Program-made: the position numbers and the translations under genes
Notes under the pieces: model-generated
Told to the model about the DNA's origin: nothing
What the model saw: only the letters and a program-made list of their open reading frames with translations
The model's database searches: none
Assembly: GCA_965649825.1 (NCBI GenBank)
Contig: OZ287696.1
Coordinates: forward strand, 372,001-436,000
DNA: 64,000 nucleotides
Source of the DNA: Penicillus capitatus
Lineage: Eukaryota; Chlorophyta
Direction: 5' to 3'
In this document: positions 37,481-47,598 of the stretch, piece after piece
Layout: each line of letters starts with the position of its first letter
Numbering within the stretch: the stretch's first letter is position 1

Positions 37481-37994
37481 AAGTTGACACCAATAGCAAA
37501 GTCGATAATGGCGATTCGAAACACGGTTAGGTGAAATGTTGGACAGGCTACATCTCCGTGTTGATGACCAGGCGGGAAGTTGCGGGACGGTTTCGTTCAA
37601 AAAAGCGTCTCTGGGAAGTTTTAGGGCGGAAACGAGTTGCGGAGAGATGTGCTGTTTCCTTGACGACATGCTTTTCCTTGACGACCGTTTGCTTAGTTTA
37701 CAGCGGGAGGCACCAAAGGAGGGTCCATTCGAGCATATTCGGCCGCGGACTGTCTTTTTTCTTGTTGTTATGACGTCATCAACAAAAGAGTCGCTTATGA
37801 ACGTTCACGTTGTCGTGGCATCGATTTCTATTGCGCTGGTAGGATGTTCCAAGACCATATTATATTTGGGTTCGATTAGTGCTGTTGAGTGTTCAGAATT
37901 ATCCTCCTGGTGAGCAATTCGACCGACGCCGCCAGCGCCGTTTTCATCCAAAACCGTCGTTGTATCGTCCACGCGTCTTTGTTAGCCTCGACGC
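37481..37994. other. Intergenic, no gene recognised
   Basis: A gap between the 3' ends of the NOP16-like gene and a hypothetical gene on the other strand. A plus-strand frame at 37536-37913 has no recognisable features. Confidence 0.45.
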
Positions 37995-38656
37995 TTAGAA
38001 CAGATACAAACCGCGCGCTGGTTTCAACGGCAGTATATTTCTTTTGCATTCGGACGCTGAAGTACTAGATATCTTTAGCTGCGGAGTGGGCGAGCGCCCC
38101 TTGCGCAGTGTCTCTTCTCGACGCAGCAAAGGCGCATACACTCTGTTGTCGCCTATGTGAGAAGACACAACAATCGTGTTGTAGTGATGAACAGAATATC
38201 GAATCCCTCCACACGCCAGCACGCGCAAGACACACGCTCTTAATTTTTTGTCTATCGTTGAGAACGATTTGCGGATAGAGCGATGCATCCGGCGGATAAG
38301 TATGTACTGTGTCGAAGTGGCGTGTATACCTTACCATAGGCAAACAACTTTTGCCATGATCCATCATTCCATTTCCTCTACCTTATCTGGCCCAGGTTCC
38401 CACAACTCGGGCAAGTGAAATGGCACTGAACTCGACAGCGAGGTATGTCTGTCCGTTTGTGGCCCTTTTTGAAGAATTGTACTGCGCTTTCTCGCCCGTC
38501 GTCTTGAGCCGTCTCGGGTCAAGTCGAGGATACGTACGATAGTTCTTACAAATTACGCATGGCTATGCTTCGACTGTGAACGATGCCGTCAACCAAAGAA
38601 CATAGAACCAGGAAAGCAAACAAGTGCCGGTCCTCTAGAGAGGTGCGCTGCCCCAT
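37995..38656 (-). CDS. Hypothetical protein with N-terminal hydrophobic segment
   Basis: I do not recognise this protein. The ATG at 38656 opens MGQRTSLEDRHLFAFLVLCS, with a hydrophobic core that could be a signal peptide or anchor. A strong donor (gtaagaac) and an acceptor about 80 nt later join it in frame to a proline-rich stretch (VPFHLPELWEPGP). Further open pieces (HTYPPDASLYPQIVLND; GDNRVYAPLLRREE) lie before a stop at 37995, but the intervening introns are not certain. It is divergent from the first ankyrin/U-box gene. Treat the exon structure as a sketch. Confidence 0.35.
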
Positions 38657-38694
38657 AGCCGCTGAGCGGATGGCGATTTGTTGTACAGTCCTCG
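38657..38694. promoter_or_regulatory. Putative bidirectional promoter (hypothetical / ANK-U-box 1)
   Basis: 38 bp between the proposed start codons. Support depends on the hypothetical gene being real. Confidence 0.25.
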
Positions 38695-41600
38695 ATGTGG
38701 ACCGTTCAAGAATGCATCGACCACTTTTCTGTGGAGAACGAGGCAAAAGCAAAACAGAATTGCGCGGCGAAACCAACCGCGAGAAAAGAACACAAACGCG
38801 ACGCTGTTGGTAGTACAACGCTGCCACAGATGCGTTCAGAGAACCACTGTCGGTCCCGTGACGACGAACGCGACCGTCATAAAGACGAAGGTTCTCGATT
38901 GCCGTTTTGGCGACCCGGTGCCAAGCAGAACGGAGAAACGTCGACCCGTCATCGCGGTTTAATGGAGACAGGCCTGGACGAATGGCAGCAGAGTGGAGGC
39001 GTCACACATCCATCGGTAGGTGCTATTCAACCAACGCTCCCAGAGACATTGGCATCCTGTAGAGAACGGAGCTCGAACTGTTAAAACACGTCAGAAATGG
39101 AGACCTCTGTCGAACGGCTCGTCTACTGAAACAAGGCACCGATCCAAATCGAAGGGTCACGAACAAGGTACCTTCAATGAAGCCGTCCGTCTCTGTATAC
39201 TATATGAGATGACACAGGGTGGCTGTGTATTGTCTATTGCCTCAGCGGGGGGTCATGCTCGGATGGTCAGTCTTCTCTTAAAATTCGGTGCCCTGGTAAA
39301 TGTGGCTGACGAGTTCGGTGGAACAGCGCTCTTCTCTGCCTGTCGGTTTGGCGCCGTAAGGGTGGCGAAGCTACTCTTGGGAAATGGAGCCGATGTCCTT
39401 GCCTGTACGCGAGATGGGGAGACGTGCATGATTGCTGCAGCACGGCGTAACCATTCGGAACTCATTCATTGCTTGGCACGGCACAATGCTCCTTTGAACT
39501 CGCTGATGCGAATGGGAATGACAGCATTGCACGTTGCCGTACAGGAAGGCAGTCACGAAGCTGTTCAAGCGTTGCTGGAATGTGGAGCAGATCCAAATCT
39601 CGGCGATCAGGGCGGGTTCTCTCCCTTGCATCACGCTGTGCTCTTGGCAGACGTGGCAATGACGAAATTGCTGCTGAAAGGAGGTGCTCGAGTGCACGTG
39701 CAGAATAGCAGAGGAGCCACGCCGTTGATCTCTCTTGTGTGTTCGGTGCTTTGCGGCATTCCGGTTGATGTGAAGCATATGGATTTATTACTCGAAAGCG
39801 GTGCGTCGTTCAGAGATCGAACAAAAGAGCAACTGATCAACCTATGCATCGATGCCATTCTGAAGGAGAAGGTCGACCTCGTGCGAATCTTCTTGGAGAA
39901 TGGATGCAGCTGCCACGATCAAACGGAGGTAGATCTATATCGCATTCAGCCAGTCTCCGATGCATACTTGGACGGTTACAGGAGATGCGAGGAGTTTCGA
40001 TGCTGGGGATCGCTGCTCAAGTAGGGAACATTGAAATCGGAAAATTACTGTTAGAACATGGAGCAGTTATGGAAACGCGTTTTCCGCCACTAATCGGTGC
40101 TGTGTACAACAACCGGCCTCAGTTTGCGCAGCTGCTGCTTCAGAAAGGGGCAGATGCGAGGGCATGTATCCGAGGGGATCAAAATTGCATGCAGCTCGCA
40201 GCCTCTGCGTCGTCTGTCGAAGGGTTGCCGAATCGACAGATGATGGAGACTCTCACACGAAATGGCGTCTCCATTGATTTGGCTGGAGAGAACGGAAAAA
40301 CCGCATTACATTTAGCAGCCATTGCTGGAGCGACATCATCCATCGACGTTTTGCTGGACTTGGGAGCACGTGTGGATTTAAGGGCAGCTTCTGGGCTCAC
40401 TCCACTCCATAGTGCTTGCATGCATGGCCGTTACGCGGCAACACGGCTCCTGATCGAAAAGGGCAAGGCTCCGATCGATTGCCGGACAGACGATGGATAC
40501 ACGGCACTGCATCTGGCCGTGCAGAACAAACAAGAGGATCTGGTGAAGTACCTGTTAGATCGCGGGGCCTTTGTCGATATTCCAACAGAACGTGGATGGA
40601 CGCCCATCATGAGCGCTATTTCGACAGAGAACGTCAATCTCGTCAAGATGCTGCTGGATTATGGAGCCAATACAGGTGACATCAACAACGAGGGCGAGAG
40701 CAGTCTCTGGATGGCCCTTCGTCTGTGGAATGTGAGAATTCTGCGGCTGCTTCTCAGCGCCGGGGCAGATGTTGAGGAAAGAGACGAGATGGACGTGACG
40801 CCTCTCTTGTTTGCCTGTCGGAATAATCGTAAAGACGTTGTCTTCTGCCTGATTCAACACTGTGCAGATGTCAATGGTGGCTCGTGGACGACAGACACGC
40901 CACTGACAGCAGCTATTCGTCTGAGAGACGAAGGCCTTGTCAAATTGCTGTTGGCTGTTGGCGTCGATGTCAACGGCATCGTCTTCATCGACGACACACC
41001 GACATCGCCACTCCATCTGGCCGTACATCTTCGCCAACCGGCTACCGTCAGACTTCTTCTCTCCGGAGGAGCAGATGCTGAGCAGGTTGTGGAGGGACAC
41101 ACAGCGCTGATCTTGGCATCAGCTTTGGGCGAGCTGGAGCTTGTGGAGATCCTCATTGAGTATGGGGCAGATGTGGACATGACGCCGATCGCAGGAGATC
41201 CCGCTATCGTCTGCGCAGCAATGAATCGTCACTTTGATGTGGTGAGAACGTTGGCAGAAGCTGGAGCCAATATCAATCTTCATTTGCCGTCAAGAACGAC
41301 GCTCCTGCATCTGGCTTGCTTAGCAGCAGATGTCGATACCGTCCAGACGCTGCTCGAACATGGAGCAGATCCGTTTGCAGAGGACAGTCAACATATGAGT
41401 GCCTTAGATGTGGCCAATCTCACCGGAAGGGAAGACATTAAGCAACACTTCCACCGGATAACGGAAGCACTCGTTGCCTTTTCTGTTCAAACGTCTGAAT
41501 GTGAAGACGATGCACCTGCTCACGTTCTTTCCAGATGGATGGCTCTAAATAAGTTGACCGACGATATGGAGGCCTTGTTCGTCTGCCCTATAACCATGAA

Positions 41601-41793
41601 TGTGATGAAGGATCCCGTCGTGGCACCCGATGGTCAATCATACGAGAGAGCAGCTATTGTTTCGTGGCTTGAAGTCCACGGCACGTCGCCAATGACCCGA
41701 CAACCAATGTCTGTAAATTCCCTTGTTCGAAATTTGAATCTGAAGCAACATATTGAGCTGTTCGAGAGAATGCAGCTTTCTTTGATGATCTGA
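38695..41793 (+). CDS. Ankyrin-repeat protein with C-terminal U-box (putative E3 ubiquitin ligase) 1
   Basis: A likely ubiquitin ligase whose ankyrin stack recruits substrates. Start is at Met 38695. A charged, probably disordered leader runs about 105 residues, then ankyrin repeats fill nearly all of the protein (TPLHSACMHGR, TALHLAVQNKQ, SPLHLAVHLRQ and many more, roughly 20). The U-box is at the C-terminus: FVCPITMNVMKDPVVAPDG, SYERAAIVSWL, SPMTRQPM. Three introns of 47 (39016-39062), 50 and 53 nt give 982 residues, frame intact throughout. The last intron sits at a position also used by the neighbouring copy. Its repeat-rich half is closely similar to the gene at 42.6-45.8 kb. No membrane segment. 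Confidence 0.9.
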
Positions 41794-42638
41794 ATAGCGG
41801 AAAGCAGATAGAGATTTAAGGGGCTACTGCACCCCAGTGTTTCATTTAGATGTCCTTTCGTTTTGAAAAACGGTTCAAGTCTTCCTAACGCACCAGGTAT
41901 CCAAATGAGTGCACCTTGTAAGTTTTTTCTTATACTGTGGGTGTTGTTTTCGTCTTGACGAAGACGATGTTTTATCACGCATGTAACAATTCTTCTACTT
42001 CTTGCACTCGTGTCCTCCAAGTCCGTGACCACAGTAACCCTTCATTCGTCGTCACGCACACGAGGAGAGCAGAATGCAAAAGATAGAACTGAGCGCTTCT
42101 CCAGGCGACAAGGGAAGGATAGATCAACTAGGAGACTTCTTGGAAGCCAACAGCGAGCAGCAATCGCTCTCTTATCGATCACCTTCTGTCCAACTTGCAT
42201 GTGACCCAGTCTTGCACAGGTTCCTTGACATAGGTGTTTGATCACTGGACAGGGTTGATTCAGACGTCAGTCCTTCAGAATCAGAAGAGAGAGAAGACGG
42301 TTGGCGTTATCGCTGTTGAGGCAAGTTGCGAGACATCCATCGGACGCAAAAGCATGGCATCGTAGCAACGATCATCAAAATAGAGTGGTGAAGAGAGAAC
42401 ACTGCTTCAAGTGGCGAGGACGGTTCAGGCAGCGCGCGTCAAATTTATTTCTGCTCTCCTGTCATCAATGCAACGATCGCGTACTGCATGTCGGCCTTTG
42501 TGTTTGTTTCGATATGACACGCCAGAGCAGAAAAGAAGGACGCAGTTGTCGGCATCGCCGACAACGCGAAGAAGTACATTCCATTTTCCGCAGACAGCAA
42601 CAGCTGTGCGATGCTTGTAGACCCCTACCGAATGTTCT
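41794..42638. other. Spacer between the two ANK-U-box genes
   Basis: About 0.85 kb with only short frames. It should hold the 3' UTR of copy 1 and the promoter of copy 2. Upstream exons of copy 2 could also be here. Confidence 0.45.
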
Positions 42639-45600
42639 GTGGCCATCGCATCGGAGACGGGTAAGGACACACGTGCTCTCAGTAAGACGTCCGAGAAGAC
42701 GGCTGCGGGCGAAGCAGTGCCGTTAAGACACCGTGCACGAGATAAGGCTTTCCGCCGGGGCCTTGACGTTCCTCGCAGTCACCGTCGAAAGAGACAGACA
42801 GCCACACCGAGAACAAGGATGTGTTGGAGAGAAAAGGAGGACCGTCGCGGAAGGGTTTCGTCACTACCAGATAACAACGCCCCTGTCTTCGACGACATTT
42901 CACATGAGCAGTCGTCTTCGAGTGCGGTGATCATTGGGGATGGACGCAGAGATACGGCCGCCTCTTCTTCGGAAGCATCCACCTTTTTCGAAGGCAATGA
43001 ATGTCCAACGGTGCACCCCGAGGATCTCGATGGCGTCGACTGACACGTGTCTGTTCAGAACAAGCACCATTCGATCCCCGATGGGAGAAGTGACGACCAC
43101 GACAATGAAGCGACGTCCGTGTGTCCAGTTGAAGATGACCGCGACGGCGCTATTGATCTGAAGGTAACGTGCAGCAAAGTGATGCATCAAAGAATCCTGT
43201 GCAAGCATCGACGGACTGTCAGGATGGATCTGAAGTGGAGACAGCGATCGACAATGGAGATATCGATGCGTTGCTATGGCATTTGAAACAAGGGACGTTT
43301 TCCATTTCGAATGTATGTGGCAAAAGAGCGCTTCAACTGGCCTGCCGTTGTGGATCAACAGAATCCATTCAGCTGCTATTTGAACAGGGACTCTCTTTCG
43401 ATGAACCGGACAAAACGCAGTGTCTCGAAACTGCCGTCAGTTTGAATGACCCAGAACTCATTCTGGAATTGAGTGCACATGAAATCTGCATGAATGCGGA
43501 GACGGCAGGAGGGAACAGTGTCATCCATCTTGCCGTTCAACATAATCATCACGAGGCTGCACGCGCGCTCCTTAGGTGTGGTGCAGATCCCAACAAAGTT
43601 GATAGAGTGAGAGAGATACACCACGATGTTCTTGTGCACATACATCACGCCTGCAGGATCGCTATACCCCGTTGCATTACGCTGTATGGTTTGCGGATAT
43701 TGAGATGACGATGCTCTTGCTTGAGAACGGTGCTCTGGCATGTGGTACCAGTGACCGAGTGCCGAAGCCGTTGGATTGTGTGGCTTACGCTGCGCTGGAC
43801 CGCTTCACCGAAGTGGACGTGCGTCACGCCGAGTTACTCCTTTCTTATGGAGCTTCTTTCGAACGCAAGTCCAAGAGCGATCTGATCCGTCTGTCCGCCA
43901 AAGCCATCCGCAAGAGCAGTGATGATCTGCTGAGGCTTCTTTTGGAAAATGGCTGCAGTAGCAGCGACTCCATCGAGGTAACGCGCCCTCACAAAAGCAA
44001 TGAGATCTCACACATAACTTACCGAGAACCTGCAGGGTCTTTCACTGTTGGAACTCGCCGCTCAGACCGGGAATGTCGAAATCGGAAAAGTCATTCTGCG
44101 TTACGAAGTGGATGCAGAGCTCTTCTGCGCTGCATTGATACAAGCCGTCAAGCATCAATGCTGTTTGTTTGCAGAACTGATGCTTCAGATGGAGATGAGT
44201 GCCTGCGTCGGGCCCTTTGTCCGTTACCGATGTCTAAAGATTGCAACCGCCACAGATTCGAACACAGAAGAGCCATGCGCCGAAATGCTGAACATTCTCG
44301 ATCAGAACGGCATACCTGTGACGCTGCAAGACAATGAAGGCATGACTGTATTGCACTGGGCAGCCTGGATGGGAATTGCTGAGTCGGTGGATGCTTTACT
44401 CGACTTGGAGGCAGACGTGGAAGCACGAGCAGACAAAGGAATTACTCCATTGCACTGTGCCTGCATGATGGGGCATGGCAACATCGCTCAGAAGCTTATC
44501 GAAGTGGGCGGTTGCAATCTTAATCGCTGGATGGACAATGGCTACAGCCCGCTTCACATTGCTGTGCTCAAGAAGCAACAGGAACTGGTGACATACTTAC
44601 TAGACACGGGAGCTTATATCGATATTCCTACAGATGATGGATGGACACCCATTATGAGTGCTGTTGCCGCAGAAGACATAGACTTCGTCAAGTTGCTGCT
44701 CGATGCCGGGGCAGAAGTGGTGAACGTCAACCGAAATGGCGAAAGCAGTCTCTGGATTGCCCTGCGTCGATGGAATGTAGACATGTTGGCACTTTTGCTC
44801 AATTCCGGAGCATACGTTGACGAAACAGACGCATTCGGCAGAACACCTTTGCTCTTTGCATGTCAGAACGATCAGAAAACAGTCGTCCGTCTACTGCTCG
44901 AGCACGATGCATACGTCGGCGGAGATGCCGAGGAGAACGAGACAGCCTTGACAGCTGCCATTCGTCTGGGAGACAAAGAACTCGTGGATATGTTGCTGCC
45001 TCATTGCGCAGACGTGAATTACACTGTTGTTGTCGACGAAGCACGTTCGTCGCCATTACACTTGGCCACAAGCCATGATCTGCATGATATTGTCAAGAGC
45101 CTCATCGATGCGGGGGCAGATGTCAACATGTGGGTCAACGGATGCAGTCCTCTGATTCTGGCTGCCAGTCTCGGTCATATCACCATCGTTGACCGTCTTA
45201 TACAATACGGAGCAGATCTCGAAGCTTCGCCGACGACTCTTGATCCTGCCATCGTTCATGCAGCGGCAAACAAACACTTTGACGTTGTGCAATCACTAGC
45301 CGAAGCCGGAGCGGATGTCAACGTCCCCTTATCCCCCGGAACGACCATACTTCATTTGGCATGCGTGGAAGAGGACGTCATGGCCGTCCGAAGCCTTTTG
45401 CGCTGCGGAGCCGATCCCTTTGCTGAGAACGCCGAATCGCTGACTGCTTTGGATCTGGCGAGTTTTATGTGTCACGAAGAGATCGCCCGTCTTATCGGCC
45501 AGAGAATCCAGGAGCTGTCTCTGGGAGAGAAGACGTCGGCAGGAGCGTCTTCGAGTGGTTTGCGATCGGACGATCTTTTCACAAAAGTGCTGTCCGAGAT

Positions 45601-45838
45601 GGAATCGTTGTGTACGTGCCCCATCACGCTGGAGGTCATGGAGGATCCAGTGGTCGCGCCAGATGGGCGTTCCTACGAGCGTACGGCCATCACCCAGTGG
45701 CTCGACTTGTACAAAAGATCTCCCCTTACCCGAGAGAGAATGTCGCCCTCTTCCCTCATTCCAAACTGGGCGCTGAAGCAACAGATCGAGCTTCTCCACG
45801 AGCTTCGAACCATCGATCTTTCTAAGCACCGAGCCTGA
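42639..45838 (+). CDS. Ankyrin-repeat protein with C-terminal U-box (putative E3 ubiquitin ligase) 2
   Basis: A tandem paralogue of the gene at 38.7-41.8 kb. The ankyrin part is secure from about 43220 (VETAIDNGDIDALLWHLKQG) to 45450, with repeats such as TVLHWAAWMGIA, SPLHIAVLKKQ and SPLHLATSHDL. The U-box follows: CTCPITLEVMEDPVVAPDG, SYERTAITQWL, SPLTRERM; stop TGA at 45836. Introns are seen near 43164-43221, 43608-43657 and 43979-44037. The last matches the position of copy 1's last intron, but the one inside the repeat at 43608 has no counterpart in copy 1. The N-terminal 150-200 residues before 43100 are charged and Ser-rich, and the start at 42639 is only the first Met of an open frame. 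Confidence 0.85.
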
Positions 45839-46318
45839 AGATAGGTTTGCATGACGGTGTCCATCCAATTTGTCGTTGTACGTGTTTCTCCGTCAGAATC
45901 GACGTCAGGGAGTGCTCCGTGCCTGATGGAATGCAGCAGGATGTGTTTGGATTGTACAAAGACTCGTTGCGATTCAAGCTTCCATCAGGGAACGTTAAAT
46001 GCGAGCGCGTATGTGTGCAATCATTTCCAGTCGAGTATTAAATACGCATTTAATTCGAACAATTCACACGTTTGTTGATCGTCGCATCTCAAAGGGCGAG
46101 GCCATTCCTCTACTAAGACCAGCTATTCACATGCGCCTGACACATTTCGCAGAGCAGCGATGACACAGCCTCGTATCATCGTCAGCATCATCAGACAAGG
46201 ATGGGTGGATCGTATGTATATACACGACAAACATCGAGAGAAAGAGAATCGCGTGACCATCCCATCAGATGTCCAAACAAGAGACCGTGCCTCGCTGCAC
46301 ACAGACCACCGTCTGCAC
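45839..46318. other. Intergenic, no gene recognised
   Basis: A gap after ANK-U-box 2. It may include a final exon of the minus-strand gene ending near 46319, because a strong splice donor overlaps that gene's apparent stop. Confidence 0.4.
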
Positions 46319-46729
46319 TTACAGGTGCGTTTCCTCTTTGATGCGGATGTCTGGTAGTGTAGGTGGCGGCGATGGCACGTGGTCCTGTAAACGTGGTAGA
46401 ATGGGCACAACTTTATCGATGAGATTCAACAGTCCATTGATGCGCTGTCTTTGCGGTTCTGTCATTTCCTGCTTAAGAGAGTCGAGCTCCTCCGCGACTT
46501 TCGTGATTTTGGATTTCATCTCCGAAAGTTGACGCTTCAGGGATTGGCTCTGTTGTGGTCCGAGCCAGTCTCTGTCTAAAAACACGTCCCCCGAGAGTGG
46601 AGTCGAAAGAACGGACGCACCGATGGCGTCCTGAAGCATCCTTGTCTTCTTTCGAAGGTGTTTTCTGTAGGATTTCAAAGAAGAAAAAGTTTCGACACCC
46701 CCAAGACCTGGAGGTCCACGCTGATCCAT
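46319..46729 (-). CDS. Small coiled-coil protein, function unknown
   Basis: About 136 residues from Met 46729, basic at the start (KSYRKHLRKKTRML), followed by a clear heptad region (SQSLKRQLSEMKSKITKVAEELDSLKQ) and a proline-rich end. I do not recognise a family. The apparent stop lies inside CCTGTAAGTGCAG, which looks like a splice donor, so the true C-terminus may continue in an exon below 46300. The gene is divergent from the small gene at 46761. Intact frame and heptads argue that it is real. Confidence 0.5.
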   Translation of the reverse strand: MDQRGPPGLGGVETFSSLKSYRKHLRKKTRMLQDAIGASVLSTPLSGDVFLDRDWLGPQQSQSLKRQLSEMKSKITKVAEELDSLKQEMTEPQRQRINGLLNLIDKVVPILPRLQDHVPSPPPTLPDIRIKEETHL

Positions 46730-46760
46730 TCGGAAGAATCTAACTTGTCTAATGTCGACG
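46730..46760. promoter_or_regulatory. Putative bidirectional promoter of two small genes
   Basis: 31 bp between proposed start codons, the tightest divergent pair in the window. Contains no obvious element. Confidence 0.25.
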
Positions 46761-47220
46761 ATGATACGTCGGACTTTGGGAGCCTATGTCGCCGGAGTTG
46801 CTCAGGGATGTCGTACCACCTTAAGCACGCGCTGCCTCGCAACGCAGAACAGGTCGACAGCTTCGCGATAGCTTCTCTAACGGGTCTTGCAGAAGGACGC
46901 GCCCGAGAGGCTCCTCTTCTTCCTCGGATGATGATGACTACGACACCGAAGGACCGCCGCCGGAACCGACCAACCCGATGCTCGTGATCGGCGCAATGGG
47001 AATCGGAGGTAAGATGATGGCAAGAAGAGGGAGACTCTTTAAACGTCATTTGGATGGAATCCAGCTTTCTTTGCTGTGGGCATTGCTGCTGTTGGCGTAT
47101 ACGGAGCCTTCTATATGGCTGCATGGACTGTTGCCAATTCCAGCATCTTCCCGTTCGTCGCTCTTTCTCTCATCCTTGATCTACGGTTATGTTGTCCAGA
47201 AAGAGGGAGACTGGTGGTGA
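46761..47220 (+). CDS. Small putative mitochondrial membrane protein
   Basis: Unknown family. The ATG at 46761 opens MIRRTLGAYVAGVAQG...STRCLATQNRR, rich in Arg, Ser and Ala and without acids, like a mitochondrial presequence. An intron of 43 nt, with a CTAAC branch-like site, joins to an acidic stretch (SSSSSDDDDYDTEGPPPEP). A second intron (near 47009-47063) joins to a glycine/alanine-rich membrane helix (FFAVGIAAVGVYGAFYMAAW). The C-terminus is uncertain: an intron after SSIFPF would give a short tail ending at 47220, while other joins extend to about 47309. The pattern of presequence plus one helix is why I suggest the organelle. Confidence 0.45.
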
Positions 47221-47598
47221 TCCGCAATCGGTCGATAAAGCAGCGGAAGAGATAAATGCATTCCTACGGGAGAGATTTGGTTGGAAGAGTGGTGAAGGGG
47301 ACGAGTAGATAGAGATCCTTTGCAGGTCGGTAACGAATGTCTTCTTGCTGGCTCGCTTGTTTTGCGACCGAGGGATCAAAAACACCATGATAGCATCCCA
47401 AAATGAACATTTCGCTTAATCGTTATCCAAGTTTTGTTCTTCTCAAAAACAGCCATCTCACTGTTGGACTCCTCCTCCTTTCTCGACGAGGAAGGAGATT
47501 GTGGTACTGAACGTGTGAAACGTGTGAAACAAACAGCAACTTAATACAAATAGAAAAGTGCTTGGATCGGTCGTTGGGGGGGGGTCAGAGGTGTCGGA
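47221..47598. other. Intergenic, no gene recognised
   Basis: This includes a run of nine G (near 47576-47584) and a small direct repeat of CGTGTGAAA near 47512-47529. It is probably 3' UTR sequence of the two convergent neighbours. An alternative last exon of the small gene at 46761 could end at about 47309. Confidence 0.45.

Noticed and set aside
37860-37880. tRNA-like B-box (GGTTCGATTAG)
   Set aside because: No A box at the right distance and no cloverleaf could be drawn around it.
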